Of a stretch of DNA of 64,000 nt, positions 19,514 to 27,843 are shown piece by piece. The position numbers were made by a program, and so were the translations under genes. This DNA is from Streptomyces sp. TLI_105 (lineage in GTDB: Bacteria; Actinomycetota; Actinomycetes; Streptomycetales; Streptomycetaceae), in NCBI RefSeq assembly GCF_900105415.1, contig NZ_FNSM01000001.1, positions 1,426,001 through 1,490,000 on the forward strand, given 5' to 3'. The notes beneath the pieces were generated by a model that had not been told where the DNA came from, ran no database searches, and saw nothing but the letters and a program-made list of their open reading frames with translations. Numbering within the stretch: the first letter of the stretch is position 1; each line of letters opens with the position of its first letter.

Positions 19514-19593
19514 GCGGATAACCCTGCCGGTTGATCTTGATACATTCCCGATGCTTCTTCTATGCACGCGCTGGTGACCCCGGGAGTAACGGC
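19514..19593. promoter_or_regulatory. Divergent promoter region, AhpD-GNAT / SARP
   Basis: 80 bases between divergent starts. It contains the direct repeat TTGATCTTGATA (19531-19542), the kind of short tandem repeat that SARP-type activators bind, but the assignment is only a suggestion. Confidence 0.4.
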
Positions 19594-22548
19594 ATGCGGT
19601 TCTCGATCCTCGGACCGGTGGAGGCCGTGGCTCCCGGATCCGATGCGCCCGCCTTGGCGCCCCGTCATCGCGCGGTGCTGGCCTATCTGCTGCTGCATGC
19701 GGGAGTGGCGATCAGTACGGATCGTCTGGTCGACGCGATGTGGGGGCCGCTGCCGCCGGATTCCGCCCGCGCGCAGATCCAGACCACGATCGCCGCGATC
19801 CGGCGGATGCTGCGTGCTTCGGGAGCCGACGGGATGCTGGCCACCCGGCCTGGCGGATACGTGATCACCCCCGAGCCGGGACAGCTCGACCTGGACGAGT
19901 TCACCAGCCTGATCGGCACGGCACCGGCCGCCTCCGACGACCCGGGAGACGCCGCGGACCGGATACGTTCCGGGCTGGCGCTGTGGCGGGGAGAGCCGCT
20001 GGCCGACATCACCGCCGACTACGTCCAGGGCGCCCGAGCGCGTCTCAACGGACAACTGCTCACCGCCGTCGAGCGCCTGGCCGAGCTGGAGCTGGCCCGG
20101 GGCCGGCACGAGGCCCTCATCGACGAGCTCTCCGTCCACGCGGCGGCGCACCCCCTGCGGGAGCGGCTGTGCTGTCAGCTGATGCTCGCGCTGCACCGCG
20201 CCGGGCGCCAGACCGACGCGTTGGAGGTGGCACGTACCTTCCGAGCGACCCTGGCCGAGCAGCAGGGACTGGACCCCGGCCATGCGTTCGGCAAGCTCGA
20301 ACAGGACATCCTGCGGGACGCTCCCGATCTACGGCCGCCGGTCGCCGCGCCCCCGGCGAGGCCACAGGGGGTCAACTTCCTTCCGTACGACGTCCCGGAC
20401 TTCACCGGTCGGGAGGGCGAGCTGGACGGGCTGATCCGCCTGTGGTCGGGCGACAACGGCGCTGTCGTGACGATTTCGGCGATCGACGGGATGGCTGGTG
20501 TCGGCAAGACGACCCTCGCGGTCCACGCGGGGCACCGCCTGGCGGACCGCTTCCCGGACGGGCAGCTCTTCGTCGACCTGCAGGCGCACACCGCCGGCCA
20601 GGCGCCGCTCGACGCCGGTGCCGCGCTCGAAGTCCTCCTCGGTCAACTCGGCGTGCCCGCAGCCCACATACCCGCGTCGGTCGCCGATCGCGCCGCGCTG
20701 TGGCGGGCCGAGCTCTCCGGCCGGCGCGTGCTGGCGGTCCTCGACAACGCCCTCGGCGCGGAGCAGGTACGCCCGTTGCTGCCCGGGGCCTCCCGCGCGC
20801 TCGTCCTGATCACCAGCCGCCGACGGCTGACCGACCTGGACGGGGCGCACGCCCTGTCCTTGGACGTGCTGCCTGCCGCGGACGCCATGGAGTTGTTTGC
20901 GTCGATCGTCGGCGAGCGAGCGGCCGCCGAACCGCTGGCCGTCCTCGATGTCCTGCAGTTGTGCGGGTTCCTGCCGCTGGCCGTCCGCATCGCCGCCGCC
21001 CGCCTGCACCATCGCCCCCGCTGGACCGTCGCCTACCTGGCCGGGCGGCTCCGCGACCAGCGCCGCAGACTCGCGGAGCTGGCCACCTCGGAGCGCGGAG
21101 TGGCGGCGGCGTTCACGCTGTCCTACCAGCAGCTGAGCGCGGATCAGCAGCGCATGTTCCGGCTCCTGGGGCTCCAGCCGGGCCGTGACATCGTCCCTGA
21201 GGCGGCCGCCGCGCTGGCCGACGTCTCCCTCGATGAGGCCGAGATACTCCTGGAAGACCTCCTGGACGCCCATGTCCTGGCCCAGCACCAGCTCGGCCGC
21301 TACACCTTCCACGACCTTCTGCGCGAGCACGCCCTCGCCACCGCGGCCGAACAGGAATCCCCCGACACCCGGCGCGAGGCCCTCGGCCGGGTGTTCCACC
21401 ACTATCTCCACACCGCGAGCACGGCCATCGACCACCTCTACCCCGAGGGCAGGAACCGCAGGCCCCGCATCCCCGCGCCGGACAGCCCGGTCGCCAGTCC
21501 CCCGCAGGACGAGGCCGAGGCGATCACCTGGCTGGACAGCGAACGCGCGAACCTCATGGCAACCGCCCCGTACGCGGCCGAACACGACTGGCCCCTGCAC
21601 ACCAGCCAACTGGCCGCCACCTTGCACCGCTACCTGCTGGGCCACGCCCACCAGGCCGAGGCGTTGGCCCTCCACGGCTTGGCCCTCCAGGCCGGCCGCC
21701 GCAGCGGCGACACGGCTGCCGAAGCGCGCACCCTCATCGATCTCGGCGAAGTGCACTACTGGTGGCACGGCGACCACGAGCAGGCGGCCGAGCACTACCG
21801 CCAGGCCCTGGACCTCGCGCACGAGACCGGCGACCAGGGCGCCGCGGCCCGGGCCCTGCAGGGCCTCAGCACCGTCGCCCGGCGGCGGCGCGCGTACGAC
21901 GAGGCTCACGACCACTGCACGCAGTCCCTCGTGCTCTTCCGCGAGCTCGGCGACCGCGCCGGCGAGGCCAGGTGCCTGACCGACCTCGGCCTCCTCCACG
22001 AACGCCGAGGACAGTACGAGGACGCCCACGAGCACCATCGGCAAGCGCTGCATGCCTACCGCGATGCGGGTTCCCGCATCGGCGAGACCATCGTCCTGAA
22101 CAACCTCGGGCTCCTGTGCCAACAGCAGGGCCGCTACGAGGAGGCCCGGCGCCATCACAGCGATGCCCTGGAGCTGAGCCGCAGGTTCGACTTCCCCGGA
22201 GACGAGGCCGAGTCGCTCAACGCCCTCGCGGAGGCCGCCCGCTCCCTGGGCAACCTGGCCCAGGCCGCGATCGAACACGACACCGCGCTGGCCCTCGCCC
22301 GCGAGTCCGGCTACCGGCCCGAGCAGGCCCGCGCCCACGACGGCCTGGCGCACGTCCACCGCGACCTGGGGCACATCGCCCTCGCCCACGACCACGCCCG
22401 ACACGCCCTCGACCTGTACACCGCCCTCGCCGTCCCCGAAGCCGAGGAGATCCGCACCTTCCTCACCGAGCTACCGCCGACCGAGGGCTGTCCCGGCGGC
22501 ATGGGCGGCGGCGGTCACGGCGCGACGGGCTCCATCCAGACGTCCTGA
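19594..22548 (+). CDS. AfsR/SARP-type regulator (wHTH-BTAD-NB-ARC-TPR)
   Basis: 984 aa from ATG at 19594 (GGGAG at 19582-19586; the frame is open further upstream without a site). The N-terminus 'MRFSILGPVEAV' begins the winged helix (about 1-95), then comes the bacterial transcriptional activator domain (about 95-245). An NB-ARC ATPase follows, with P-loop 'GMAGVGKTTLAV' near 300, then a helical region and at least seven TPR units ('RYEEARRHHSDALELSR' and similar, about 640-970). Large SARPs of this build activate secondary-metabolite genes, and ATP binding and TPR contacts tune their activity. The likely targets are the divergent AhpD-GNAT and GT-methyltransferase genes. Confidence 0.93.
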   Translation: MRFSILGPVEAVAPGSDAPALAPRHRAVLAYLLLHAGVAISTDRLVDAMWGPLPPDSARAQIQTTIAAIRRMLRASGADGMLATRPGGYVITPEPGQLDLDEFTSLIGTAPAASDDPGDAADRIRSGLALWRGEPLADITADYVQGARARLNGQLLTAVERLAELELARGRHEALIDELSVHAAAHPLRERLCCQLMLALHRAGRQTDALEVARTFRATLAEQQGLDPGHAFGKLEQDILRDAPDLRPPVAAPPARPQGVNFLPYDVPDFTGREGELDGLIRLWSGDNGAVVTISAIDGMAGVGKTTLAVHAGHRLADRFPDGQLFVDLQAHTAGQAPLDAGAALEVLLGQLGVPAAHIPASVADRAALWRAELSGRRVLAVLDNALGAEQVRPLLPGASRALVLITSRRRLTDLDGAHALSLDVLPAADAMELFASIVGERAAAEPLAVLDVLQLCGFLPLAVRIAAARLHHRPRWTVAYLAGRLRDQRRRLAELATSERGVAAAFTLSYQQLSADQQRMFRLLGLQPGRDIVPEAAAALADVSLDEAEILLEDLLDAHVLAQHQLGRYTFHDLLREHALATAAEQESPDTRREALGRVFHHYLHTASTAIDHLYPEGRNRRPRIPAPDSPVASPPQDEAEAITWLDSERANLMATAPYAAEHDWPLHTSQLAATLHRYLLGHAHQAEALALHGLALQAGRRSGDTAAEARTLIDLGEVHYWWHGDHEQAAEHYRQALDLAHETGDQGAAARALQGLSTVARRRRAYDEAHDHCTQSLVLFRELGDRAGEARCLTDLGLLHERRGQYEDAHEHHRQALHAYRDAGSRIGETIVLNNLGLLCQQQGRYEEARRHHSDALELSRRFDFPGDEAESLNALAEAARSLGNLAQAAIEHDTALALARESGYRPEQARAHDGLAHVHRDLGHIALAHDHARHALDLYTALAVPEAEEIRTFLTELPPTEGCPGGMGGGGHGATGSIQTS

Positions 22549-22787
22549 CCGAGGTCCCGGCCCTCGGCCACGGGCCTCGGGCGACGGGAGTCCGCTGCGG
22601 ACCAGCCGCAGCAGCGTGCCCTTCCGGCTCCGCCGCGACCGGGCCGACCAAGGCCGGGTCGCGGAAGTGAACTGGCGTCCGCCCGCAGAGCCGGGCCAGA
22701 CTTTCCGGACACGCCCCCGGGGACGCCGCCTAGGCCGTGTTTTGAAAGTGCCTGGATCCCCTCGTCTTGCGCCGTGATGATCTCGGT

Positions 22788-23287
22788 GTGGGGCGAGGTG
22801 ATCTTTCAGACGAGCAATGGTCGGTGCTGGAGCCGTTGTTGCCGGTTGCGGTGCTGGGCAGACCGTCGGTTGGCCGGAGGAGGCTGATCAACGGGATCCG
22901 GTGGCGGGTGCGGACCGGTGCTCCGTGGAGGGATCTGCCGTCGGAGTACGGGCCGTGGCAGACCGTCTATGAACTCTTCCGCCGCTGGCAGCGCGACGGC
23001 ACGTGGCCTGCGCTGCTGACCGGGCTGCAGGCCCGGGCGGACGCGGCCGGGCTGATCACGTGGGAGGTCAACGTGGACTCCACGATCTGCCGGGCCCACC
23101 AACATGCCGCAGGTGCCCGCCGCGACGGACACGCTCAGAACGAGCCGCCGGGCGGCATCCATGTCGAGCCCGACGACCACGGCCTGGGCCGGTCCCGCGG
23201 CGGCTTCACCACGAAGATCCACCTGGCCTGCGAGCAAGGCCAGCGGCCGCTGTCCCTGCTGGTCACCGCAGGACAGCGTGGTGATAG
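22788..23287 (+). pseudogene. Truncated IS5-family transposase
   Basis: The reading starts 'VGRGDLSDEQWSVLEPLLP' and carries 'RRRLINGIRWRVRTGAPWRDLPSEYGPW', 'NVDSTICRAHQHAAGAR' (first catalytic Asp) and 'GRSRGGFTTKIHLA', the N-terminal two thirds of an IS5/IS1373-like DDE transposase. After 'TAGQRGDS' (about 23285) similarity stops at a junction with an integrase fragment, so the second Asp and the Glu are missing. The sequence TAGGCCGTGTTTTGAAAGTG (22731-22750) may be the left terminal repeat. No right end is found. Confidence 0.82.
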
Positions 23288-23884
23288 CCTTCGAGCAGAG
23301 GCTGGGTCGCCATCTCGCCCCGCGTCGCCGCAGCCCTCCGCCGCCGGGCACGCTCGGCAGCCCGGACCTGCGGCGACCCCAGTGATCCGTTCGCGGGTCT
23401 GGTCTTCTGCCGACCCGAAGGCCGCCCGCTCGGACCGCACCTCGTGCTCGACCGGCTCCACCAGCTGTCCGAGGAAGCCGGCGTCCCCCGAGTCACCGTC
23501 CACGACCTGCGACACCTCGCCGCCACCATCACCATCACCGCCGGCGTCCCCCTCACCGTGGTCTCCAAGACGCTGCGGCACTCCACCCTGTCGACGACCG
23601 CGAACCTGTACAGCCAACTGACCCAACAGGCCGCGCACCAGGCCGTCGACACCATCGACCACGTCCTCAGCGGCGCCCAGCAGAAGGCCGACCGTACGGA
23701 CCGGCCCGCGTGGCTGCGACCACCGCGCGACCACCTCCACCGCCTCCGCGAGGTCGTCGGCCGGCTCCGCTCCCCCACACCGCCCGCCTCCAGCGCTGCA
23801 GCCAATCAATCCCAGCCCGGGCGTGCGACCACACTGCGACCACCACGCTCCCGAACGCACGAAAGGCCGCCCTCTCATGGATGA
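23288..23884 (+). pseudogene. Tyrosine recombinase (integrase), C-terminal part
   Basis: An open frame with no start that begins at the transposase junction and ends 33 bases before the tRNA gene. It reads 'VAISPRVAAALRRRARSAART', 'DPFAGLVFCRPEGRPLGPHL', 'VTVHDLRHLAATITITAGV' (HxxR box), 'TLRHSTLSTTANLYSQL' (second His and the nucleophilic Tyr) and a Pro-rich tail. The SAM-like core-binding domain and the first catalytic Arg are missing. Its position beside the attachment site is as expected for the element's own integrase. With the IS-joined deletion the element can no longer move by itself. Confidence 0.8.
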
Positions 23885-23895
23885 GAGAACGGCCT
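23864..23895 (-). terminator. Hairpin 3' of tRNA-Pro
   Basis: AGGCCG-CC-CTCTCAT / ATGAGAG-AA-CGGCCT: 13 pairs with one internal mismatch bubble and a 2-base loop, 22 bases past the tRNA 3' end. It overlaps the stop codon of the integrase fragment and can terminate on both strands. Confidence 0.6.
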
Positions 23896-23916
23896 CCGAC
23901 CTGCGTTTCCGCACAG

Positions 23917-23990
<74 letters not shown>

Positions 23991-24571
23991 ATACCCGTCT
24001 GACCTGGGGTTTCCCCTGGCCGAACGCGCATGAGAACAATACCGCACTTTCGCCGGTGGTCACGCACGCCTTTCCGGGGCTCGGGCTCGGGTGCGCGCCG
24101 GGTGGGTGGCGTTCACTCTCCGTGACGCGCCTCCGTGCCTCCGAGTGCGCCCGCGCACCCGCTCCTGCGAGGCGGAAGGGAGAGCCGAGGGGGCGAGGAA
24201 GGGCGCCGCCCGGGCAGGGAGAGGGGAGGGAGAGGTTCCGGAATACCTCCCCTCTGGGGAGGAAGCGTCTGATGTAGCGACATAGGTGGACGCATCATCC
24301 TGTGTAGGCATTTTCGTGGCCGTTGGCGTGTGGCAGAAAGACGACCATGGGGAAGGAGGTCCGGACCTGGGCGAGAGGGCCAAGACCACACGAAACACAG
24401 TCAGATCCAATCGTCAACCGCTCCTGTTTCGGACAAATTTCATGGCGATATTGATCCGTTCCGGAAAGATCAACACCATGAATGGGTCGGCCTGTTCGGG
24501 ACGGGACCACTGCCGATGCTCCACCTGTTCGGACAACCCGCCGAGCAGGCGTTTCGCAGGTGAGGACTCGG
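23991..24571. other. Intergenic region with regulatory-looking stretch
   Basis: No supported gene. A short hairpin CCTCCCC-TCT-GGGGAGG is at 24246-24262. From about 24380 to 24480 the GC content falls clearly, suggesting promoter DNA for the acyl-CoA dehydrogenase gene. The dehydrogenase ribosome site AGGTGAGGA is at 24559-24567. Confidence 0.4.
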
Positions 24572-25780
24572 ATGGACAGCTACTTCAGCAGCCGACTGCA
24601 TCATGAGCTCAGGGAGACGGTCCGCGAGTTCGCGGAGCGTGAGGTCCGGCCCCGGATAGCCGAGATGGAGGAGGCCCGGACGGTCCACCACGAGCTGTCC
24701 CGCAAGATCGCCGAGCAGGGCTGGCTGGGCGCGACAATCAGCCAGGAGTACGGCGGCATGGGTGCCGGCCACCTGGCCAAGACGATCATCATCGAGGAGC
24801 TCTCCCGGGTCAGCGGTGCCATGGGCGCCATGGTCCAGGCCTCCCAGCTGGGCACCGCCAAGATCGTCCACTTCGGCAGTGACGAGCAGCGGAAGACCTG
24901 GCTTCCGGAGATCGCCGCCGGCGCGTGCCTGCCGACCATCGCGGTCACCGAGCCCGAGTCCGGCGGTCACGTCCTCGGCATGAGCGCCAGCGCGGTCCGG
25001 GACGGCGACGACTACATCCTCAACGGCAGCAAGGTCTACGTGGGCAACAGCCACGTCGGCGACCTGCACGGTGTCGTGGTCAGGACCGGTCCGGGATCGA
25101 AGGGACTCACCGCCTTCCTGGTCGAATCCGATCGCCCTGGGTTCAGGACCGGTCCCCAGCAGCAGGCGATGGGCCTCCACGGCTTCAGCTTCGGTGAGCT
25201 GATCTTCGAGAACTGCCGGGTGCCGGCCGCCAACCGGCTCGGCGACGAGGGCGACGGTCTCGCCGTCGCGTACTCCTCCAGCGTGCTGTACGGACGGGCC
25301 AACCTCACCGCCGTCTCGCTCGGCATCCACCAGGCGATCCTGGAGGAGACCACGCGGTTCGCCTCCGAGCGCATCCGCTACGGAAAGCCGCTCCACGAGC
25401 TGCCCACGGTCAAGCTGAAGCTGGGGCAGATGCAGTCCCGGCTGATGACCGCCCGGCTGGCCGCGTACCACGCCGTGCACCTGCTCGACCAGGGGCTCTC
25501 CTGCGACACCGAGCTGATGAACGCCAAGCTCGTCAACGTCGAGTCGGCGATCGACTCCGGTCGCAACGCCATGGAGATCCACGCCGCCGCCGGCCTCTTC
25601 ACGGACCGGGCCATCGAGCGTTACCTCCGGGACGCGCACCACATCTTCGCCCCGGCCGGCACCTCCGACATCCAGCTCCTGCGGCTGGCCGAGGTCGCCC
25701 TCGGCCAGGACAAGGGCAGCTGGTCGGAGCGCCTGTCCGAGCTGGTCCGCACGCCGGAGCCGGAGCTCGTGCGCGTCTGA
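24572..25780 (+). CDS. Acyl-CoA dehydrogenase
   Basis: 402 aa. ATG at 24572 follows AGGTGAGGA; the frame is open further upstream but without a site. Full-length ACAD fold: N-terminal helical domain, then 'LPTIAVTEPESGGHVLGM' (FAD/substrate strand), 'DDYILNGSKVYVGN', the C-terminal four-helix domain with 'RIRYGKPLHELPTVKLKLGQMQ' and 'IHAAAGLFTDRAIERYLRDAHHIFAPAGTSDIQLL'. It should oxidise an acyl-CoA at C2-C3 and pass electrons to ETF. The usual catalytic Glu position near the end reads 'YLRDAHH', so the base is not obvious. Stand-alone gene; closely related proteins occur in polyketide extender-unit pathways, but nothing here supports that role. Confidence 0.92.
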   Translation: MDSYFSSRLHHELRETVREFAEREVRPRIAEMEEARTVHHELSRKIAEQGWLGATISQEYGGMGAGHLAKTIIIEELSRVSGAMGAMVQASQLGTAKIVHFGSDEQRKTWLPEIAAGACLPTIAVTEPESGGHVLGMSASAVRDGDDYILNGSKVYVGNSHVGDLHGVVVRTGPGSKGLTAFLVESDRPGFRTGPQQQAMGLHGFSFGELIFENCRVPAANRLGDEGDGLAVAYSSSVLYGRANLTAVSLGIHQAILEETTRFASERIRYGKPLHELPTVKLKLGQMQSRLMTARLAAYHAVHLLDQGLSCDTELMNAKLVNVESAIDSGRNAMEIHAAAGLFTDRAIERYLRDAHHIFAPAGTSDIQLLRLAEVALGQDKGSWSERLSELVRTPEPELVRV

Positions 25781-25794
25781 TCCTCACCCCCACG

Positions 25795-25840
25795 AGCCGG
25801 GAGCCCCGGTACGGCCGCTGCCGTACCGGGGCTCCCGGCT
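25795..25840. terminator. Strong bidirectional terminator
   Basis: A perfect 21-bp stem with a 4-base loop between the convergent acyl-CoA dehydrogenase and conservon GAF genes, 14 and 18 bases from their stops. It should stop transcription from both sides. Confidence 0.85.
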
Positions 25841-25858
25841 GTCGTCGGACGGTGACGG

Positions 25859-26431
25859 TCAGAACATGCCGTCCTCGCGGCGGTGGATCTGCTCCATGAG
25901 TTCCGCCGCCATCGCCTTGATCGTCTCCAGGCCGGCACGCCCCCACGGCCGGACGTCGGTGTCGACCACGCAGATGGTGCCGAGGGCGACACCGGTACGG
26001 TCGATCAGCGGCGCCCCCATGTAGGAACGGATGCCGATCTCGTCCACGACCGGGTTCCCCGCGAAGCGCGGGTAGTCGCAGACGTCCTCCAGGACGAGCG
26101 CCTTGCGCCGCACCACGACGTGCGGGCAGTAGCCGTGGTCGCGGGCCATGAAGCGGCCGACGCCGCCATTGCCCGCGGCGGCCGCGCCCAGGTCGCTGCC
26201 GGAGTGGGTGCCCTCGGGGGTGTGCAGCCCCGCGAAGAACTGCCGGTTCTCGTCGATGAAGTTGACCATCGAGAACGGGGCGCCCGTCACCTCGGCGAGC
26301 CGGTGGGCGAAGTCGTCGAACGCCGGGTCCGGCCGCTCCCCGAGACCGAGTTCGCGCAGCCGCTGCACGCGGGCGGGCGCCTCCTTGTCGATGGGGGTCA
26401 GCAGGAGGTGACCGGTCGGGTCGTAGGTCAT
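25859..26431 (-). CDS. GAF-domain protein, last gene of conservon
   Basis: 190 aa, one GAF domain over residues 35-180 ('PFSMVNFIDENRQFFAGLHTPEG', 'VCDYPRFAGNPVVDEIGIRSYMGAPLID', 'GVALGTICVVD'). Such proteins bind small ligands or cofactors and in several Streptomyces conservons follow cvnD. The start overlaps the cvnD stop by 4 bases (ATGA), so translation is coupled. A single Cys in 'GYCPHVVV' could matter for redox sensing, but that is speculative. Confidence 0.88.
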   Translation of the reverse strand: MTYDPTGHLLLTPIDKEAPARVQRLRELGLGERPDPAFDDFAHRLAEVTGAPFSMVNFIDENRQFFAGLHTPEGTHSGSDLGAAAAGNGGVGRFMARDHGYCPHVVVRRKALVLEDVCDYPRFAGNPVVDEIGIRSYMGAPLIDRTGVALGTICVVDTDVRPWGRAGLETIKAMAAELMEQIHRREDGMF

Positions 26432-27051
26432 GGCGTGGCTCCGTAGCTCGGCACGGTGTCCGGGATGGTGGTGAGCAGATGCTGGACGAGGGTCAGCAGG
26501 GTGCGGATGCCGGAGCTGGAGATCCGGGCGTCACAGGTGACGACCGGCACCTCCGGCTTGAGGTCGAGGGCGGCCCGTACCTCGTCCGGTTCGTAGCGGT
26601 AGGCGCCGTCGAACTCGTTGACCGCCACGATGAACTGGATGCCCCGCCGCTCGAAGAAGTCCACGGCGGAGAAGCACTCCTGGAGCCTGCGGGTGTCGGC
26701 CAGGACGACCGCCCCGAGCGCACCCTCGGAGAGCTCGTCCCACATGAACCAGAAGCGCTCCTGGCCCGGGGTGCCGAAGAGGTACAGGACGTGGCGGTCG
26801 TCGAGCGTGATGCGGCCGAAGTCCATGGCGACGGTGGTCGTGGTCTTGGACTCCACGCCCTCCAGGCTGTCGGTGGCCGCGCTGACCGAGGTGAGCAGCT
26901 CCTCGGTGCTCAGCGGTTCGATCTCGCTGACCGCGCCCACGAGGGTCGTCTTGCCGACGCCGAATCCGCCCGCCACCAGGATCTTCAGCGCGGTGGGGAA
27001 GGGGTCGGTCGCGAAACCGTCGTGGCGCTCAGAGCCGTTGTCGTAGGCCAT
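26428..27051 (-). CDS. cvnD: Conservon Ras-like GTPase CvnD
   Basis: 207 aa. GTP-binding motifs are intact: 'GGFGVGKTTLV' (P-loop), 'TVAMDFGRI' (switch region), 'LFGTPGQERFWFM' (G3) and 'NEFDG' (G4, NxxD-like). The protein belongs to the MglA/Cvn GTPases that work with roadblock proteins on the inner membrane face. It overlaps cvnC by 23 bases. Together with cvnA-C it forms a membrane-linked switch comparable to a G-protein system; conservons affect development and antibiotic production in Streptomyces. Confidence 0.95.
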   Translation of the reverse strand: MAYDNGSERHDGFATDPFPTALKILVAGGFGVGKTTLVGAVSEIEPLSTEELLTSVSAATDSLEGVESKTTTTVAMDFGRITLDDRHVLYLFGTPGQERFWFMWDELSEGALGAVVLADTRRLQECFSAVDFFERRGIQFIVAVNEFDGAYRYEPDEVRAALDLKPEVPVVTCDARISSSGIRTLLTLVQHLLTTIPDTVPSYGATP

Positions 27052-27400
27052 CGAGCACTGCCTCCAGCAAGGAACGGTCGGTGGGATTGGCGTGGAAGCG
27101 GGGCGCCCGGGCGGTCAGCGCCCCGCAGTCCACGAGGTCGGAGAGCAGGACCTTGGTCACGACGGCCGGGAGCCGTAAGTGCGCCGCGATCTCGGCCACC
27201 GAGGTGGGTCCGTCGCACAGCCCGAGGGCCAGGCTGTGCTCGGGACCCATGTGAGCCTGGGGGCTCGAACCGGTCGCCATCACCATGGACAGCAGGTCCA
27301 GGGCGGTGGTGGGCTTGGTCCGGCCGCCGCTCACGGTGTACGGGCGGATCAGCCGCCCGGCCGCGTCGTCGAGCCAGGGTCCTTCCTGATGGGACGTCAC
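27029..27400 (-). CDS. cvnC: Conservon DUF742 protein CvnC
   Basis: 123 aa from GTG at 27400, two bases past the cvnB stop; further-upstream codons lie within cvnB. DUF742 winged-helix-like domain: 'LIRPYTVSGGRTKP', 'LDLLSMVMATG', 'SVAEIAAHLRLPAVVTKVLLSDLVDCGAL'. The helix-turn-helix form is used for protein contacts in conservon complexes rather than proven DNA binding. Translation is tightly coupled to cvnB and cvnD. Confidence 0.94.
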   Translation of the reverse strand: MTSHQEGPWLDDAAGRLIRPYTVSGGRTKPTTALDLLSMVMATGSSPQAHMGPEHSLALGLCDGPTSVAEIAAHLRLPAVVTKVLLSDLVDCGALTARAPRFHANPTDRSLLEAVLDGLRQRL

Positions 27401-27402
27401 GT

Positions 27403-27837
27403 CTACTGCCCGCGCCCGCCGACCACGCCGGCGGCCTGCCTGGCGGGGGTGACCAGGTACGGCCGGACGCTCTTGACGAGCATCGCCATCTCGTAGCCGA
27501 GGACGGCGGCGTCCGCCTCGCGCCCGGCGAGGACGGCCAGGCACGTGCCGGAGCCCGCGGTGGAGACGAACAGGAGGGTGGAGTCGAGCTCCACGACCAC
27601 CTGGCGGACCTCGCCGCCGTCGCCGAAGCGGGCGCCCGCGCTGCGGCCGAGCGAGTACAGCCCGGAGGCGAGGGCCGCCATGTGGTCGGCGGCGTCGGGG
27701 TCGAGGCCGTGCACGGATTTCACGAGACCGTCGGAGGAGAGCAGGACGGCGTTGCGGGTGTACGGGACCCGCTGGACCAGACCGCTGAGCAGCCAGTCGA
27801 GGTCCGAGGAATGGCCGGTCGGCGCATTGCTCGCCAT
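27403..27837 (-). CDS. cvnB: Conservon roadblock/LC7 protein CvnB
   Basis: 144 aa, a roadblock/LC7 fold ('LDWLLSGLVQRVPYTRNAVLLSSDGLVKS', 'VVVELDSTLLFVSTAGSGTCLAVLAG'). Roadblock proteins dimerise and act as regulators of MglA-like GTPases such as the CvnD encoded next door. Six bases separate it from cvnA. Confidence 0.95.
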   Translation of the reverse strand: MASNAPTGHSSDLDWLLSGLVQRVPYTRNAVLLSSDGLVKSVHGLDPDAADHMAALASGLYSLGRSAGARFGDGGEVRQVVVELDSTLLFVSTAGSGTCLAVLAGREADAAVLGYEMAMLVKSVRPYLVTPARQAAGVVGGRGQ

Positions 27838-27843
27838 GGTGAT

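Noticed and set aside
24347..24455. Short plus-strand frame upstream of the acyl-CoA dehydrogenase
   Set aside because: Thirty-five codons in low-GC DNA with an unnatural composition; likely promoter sequence.
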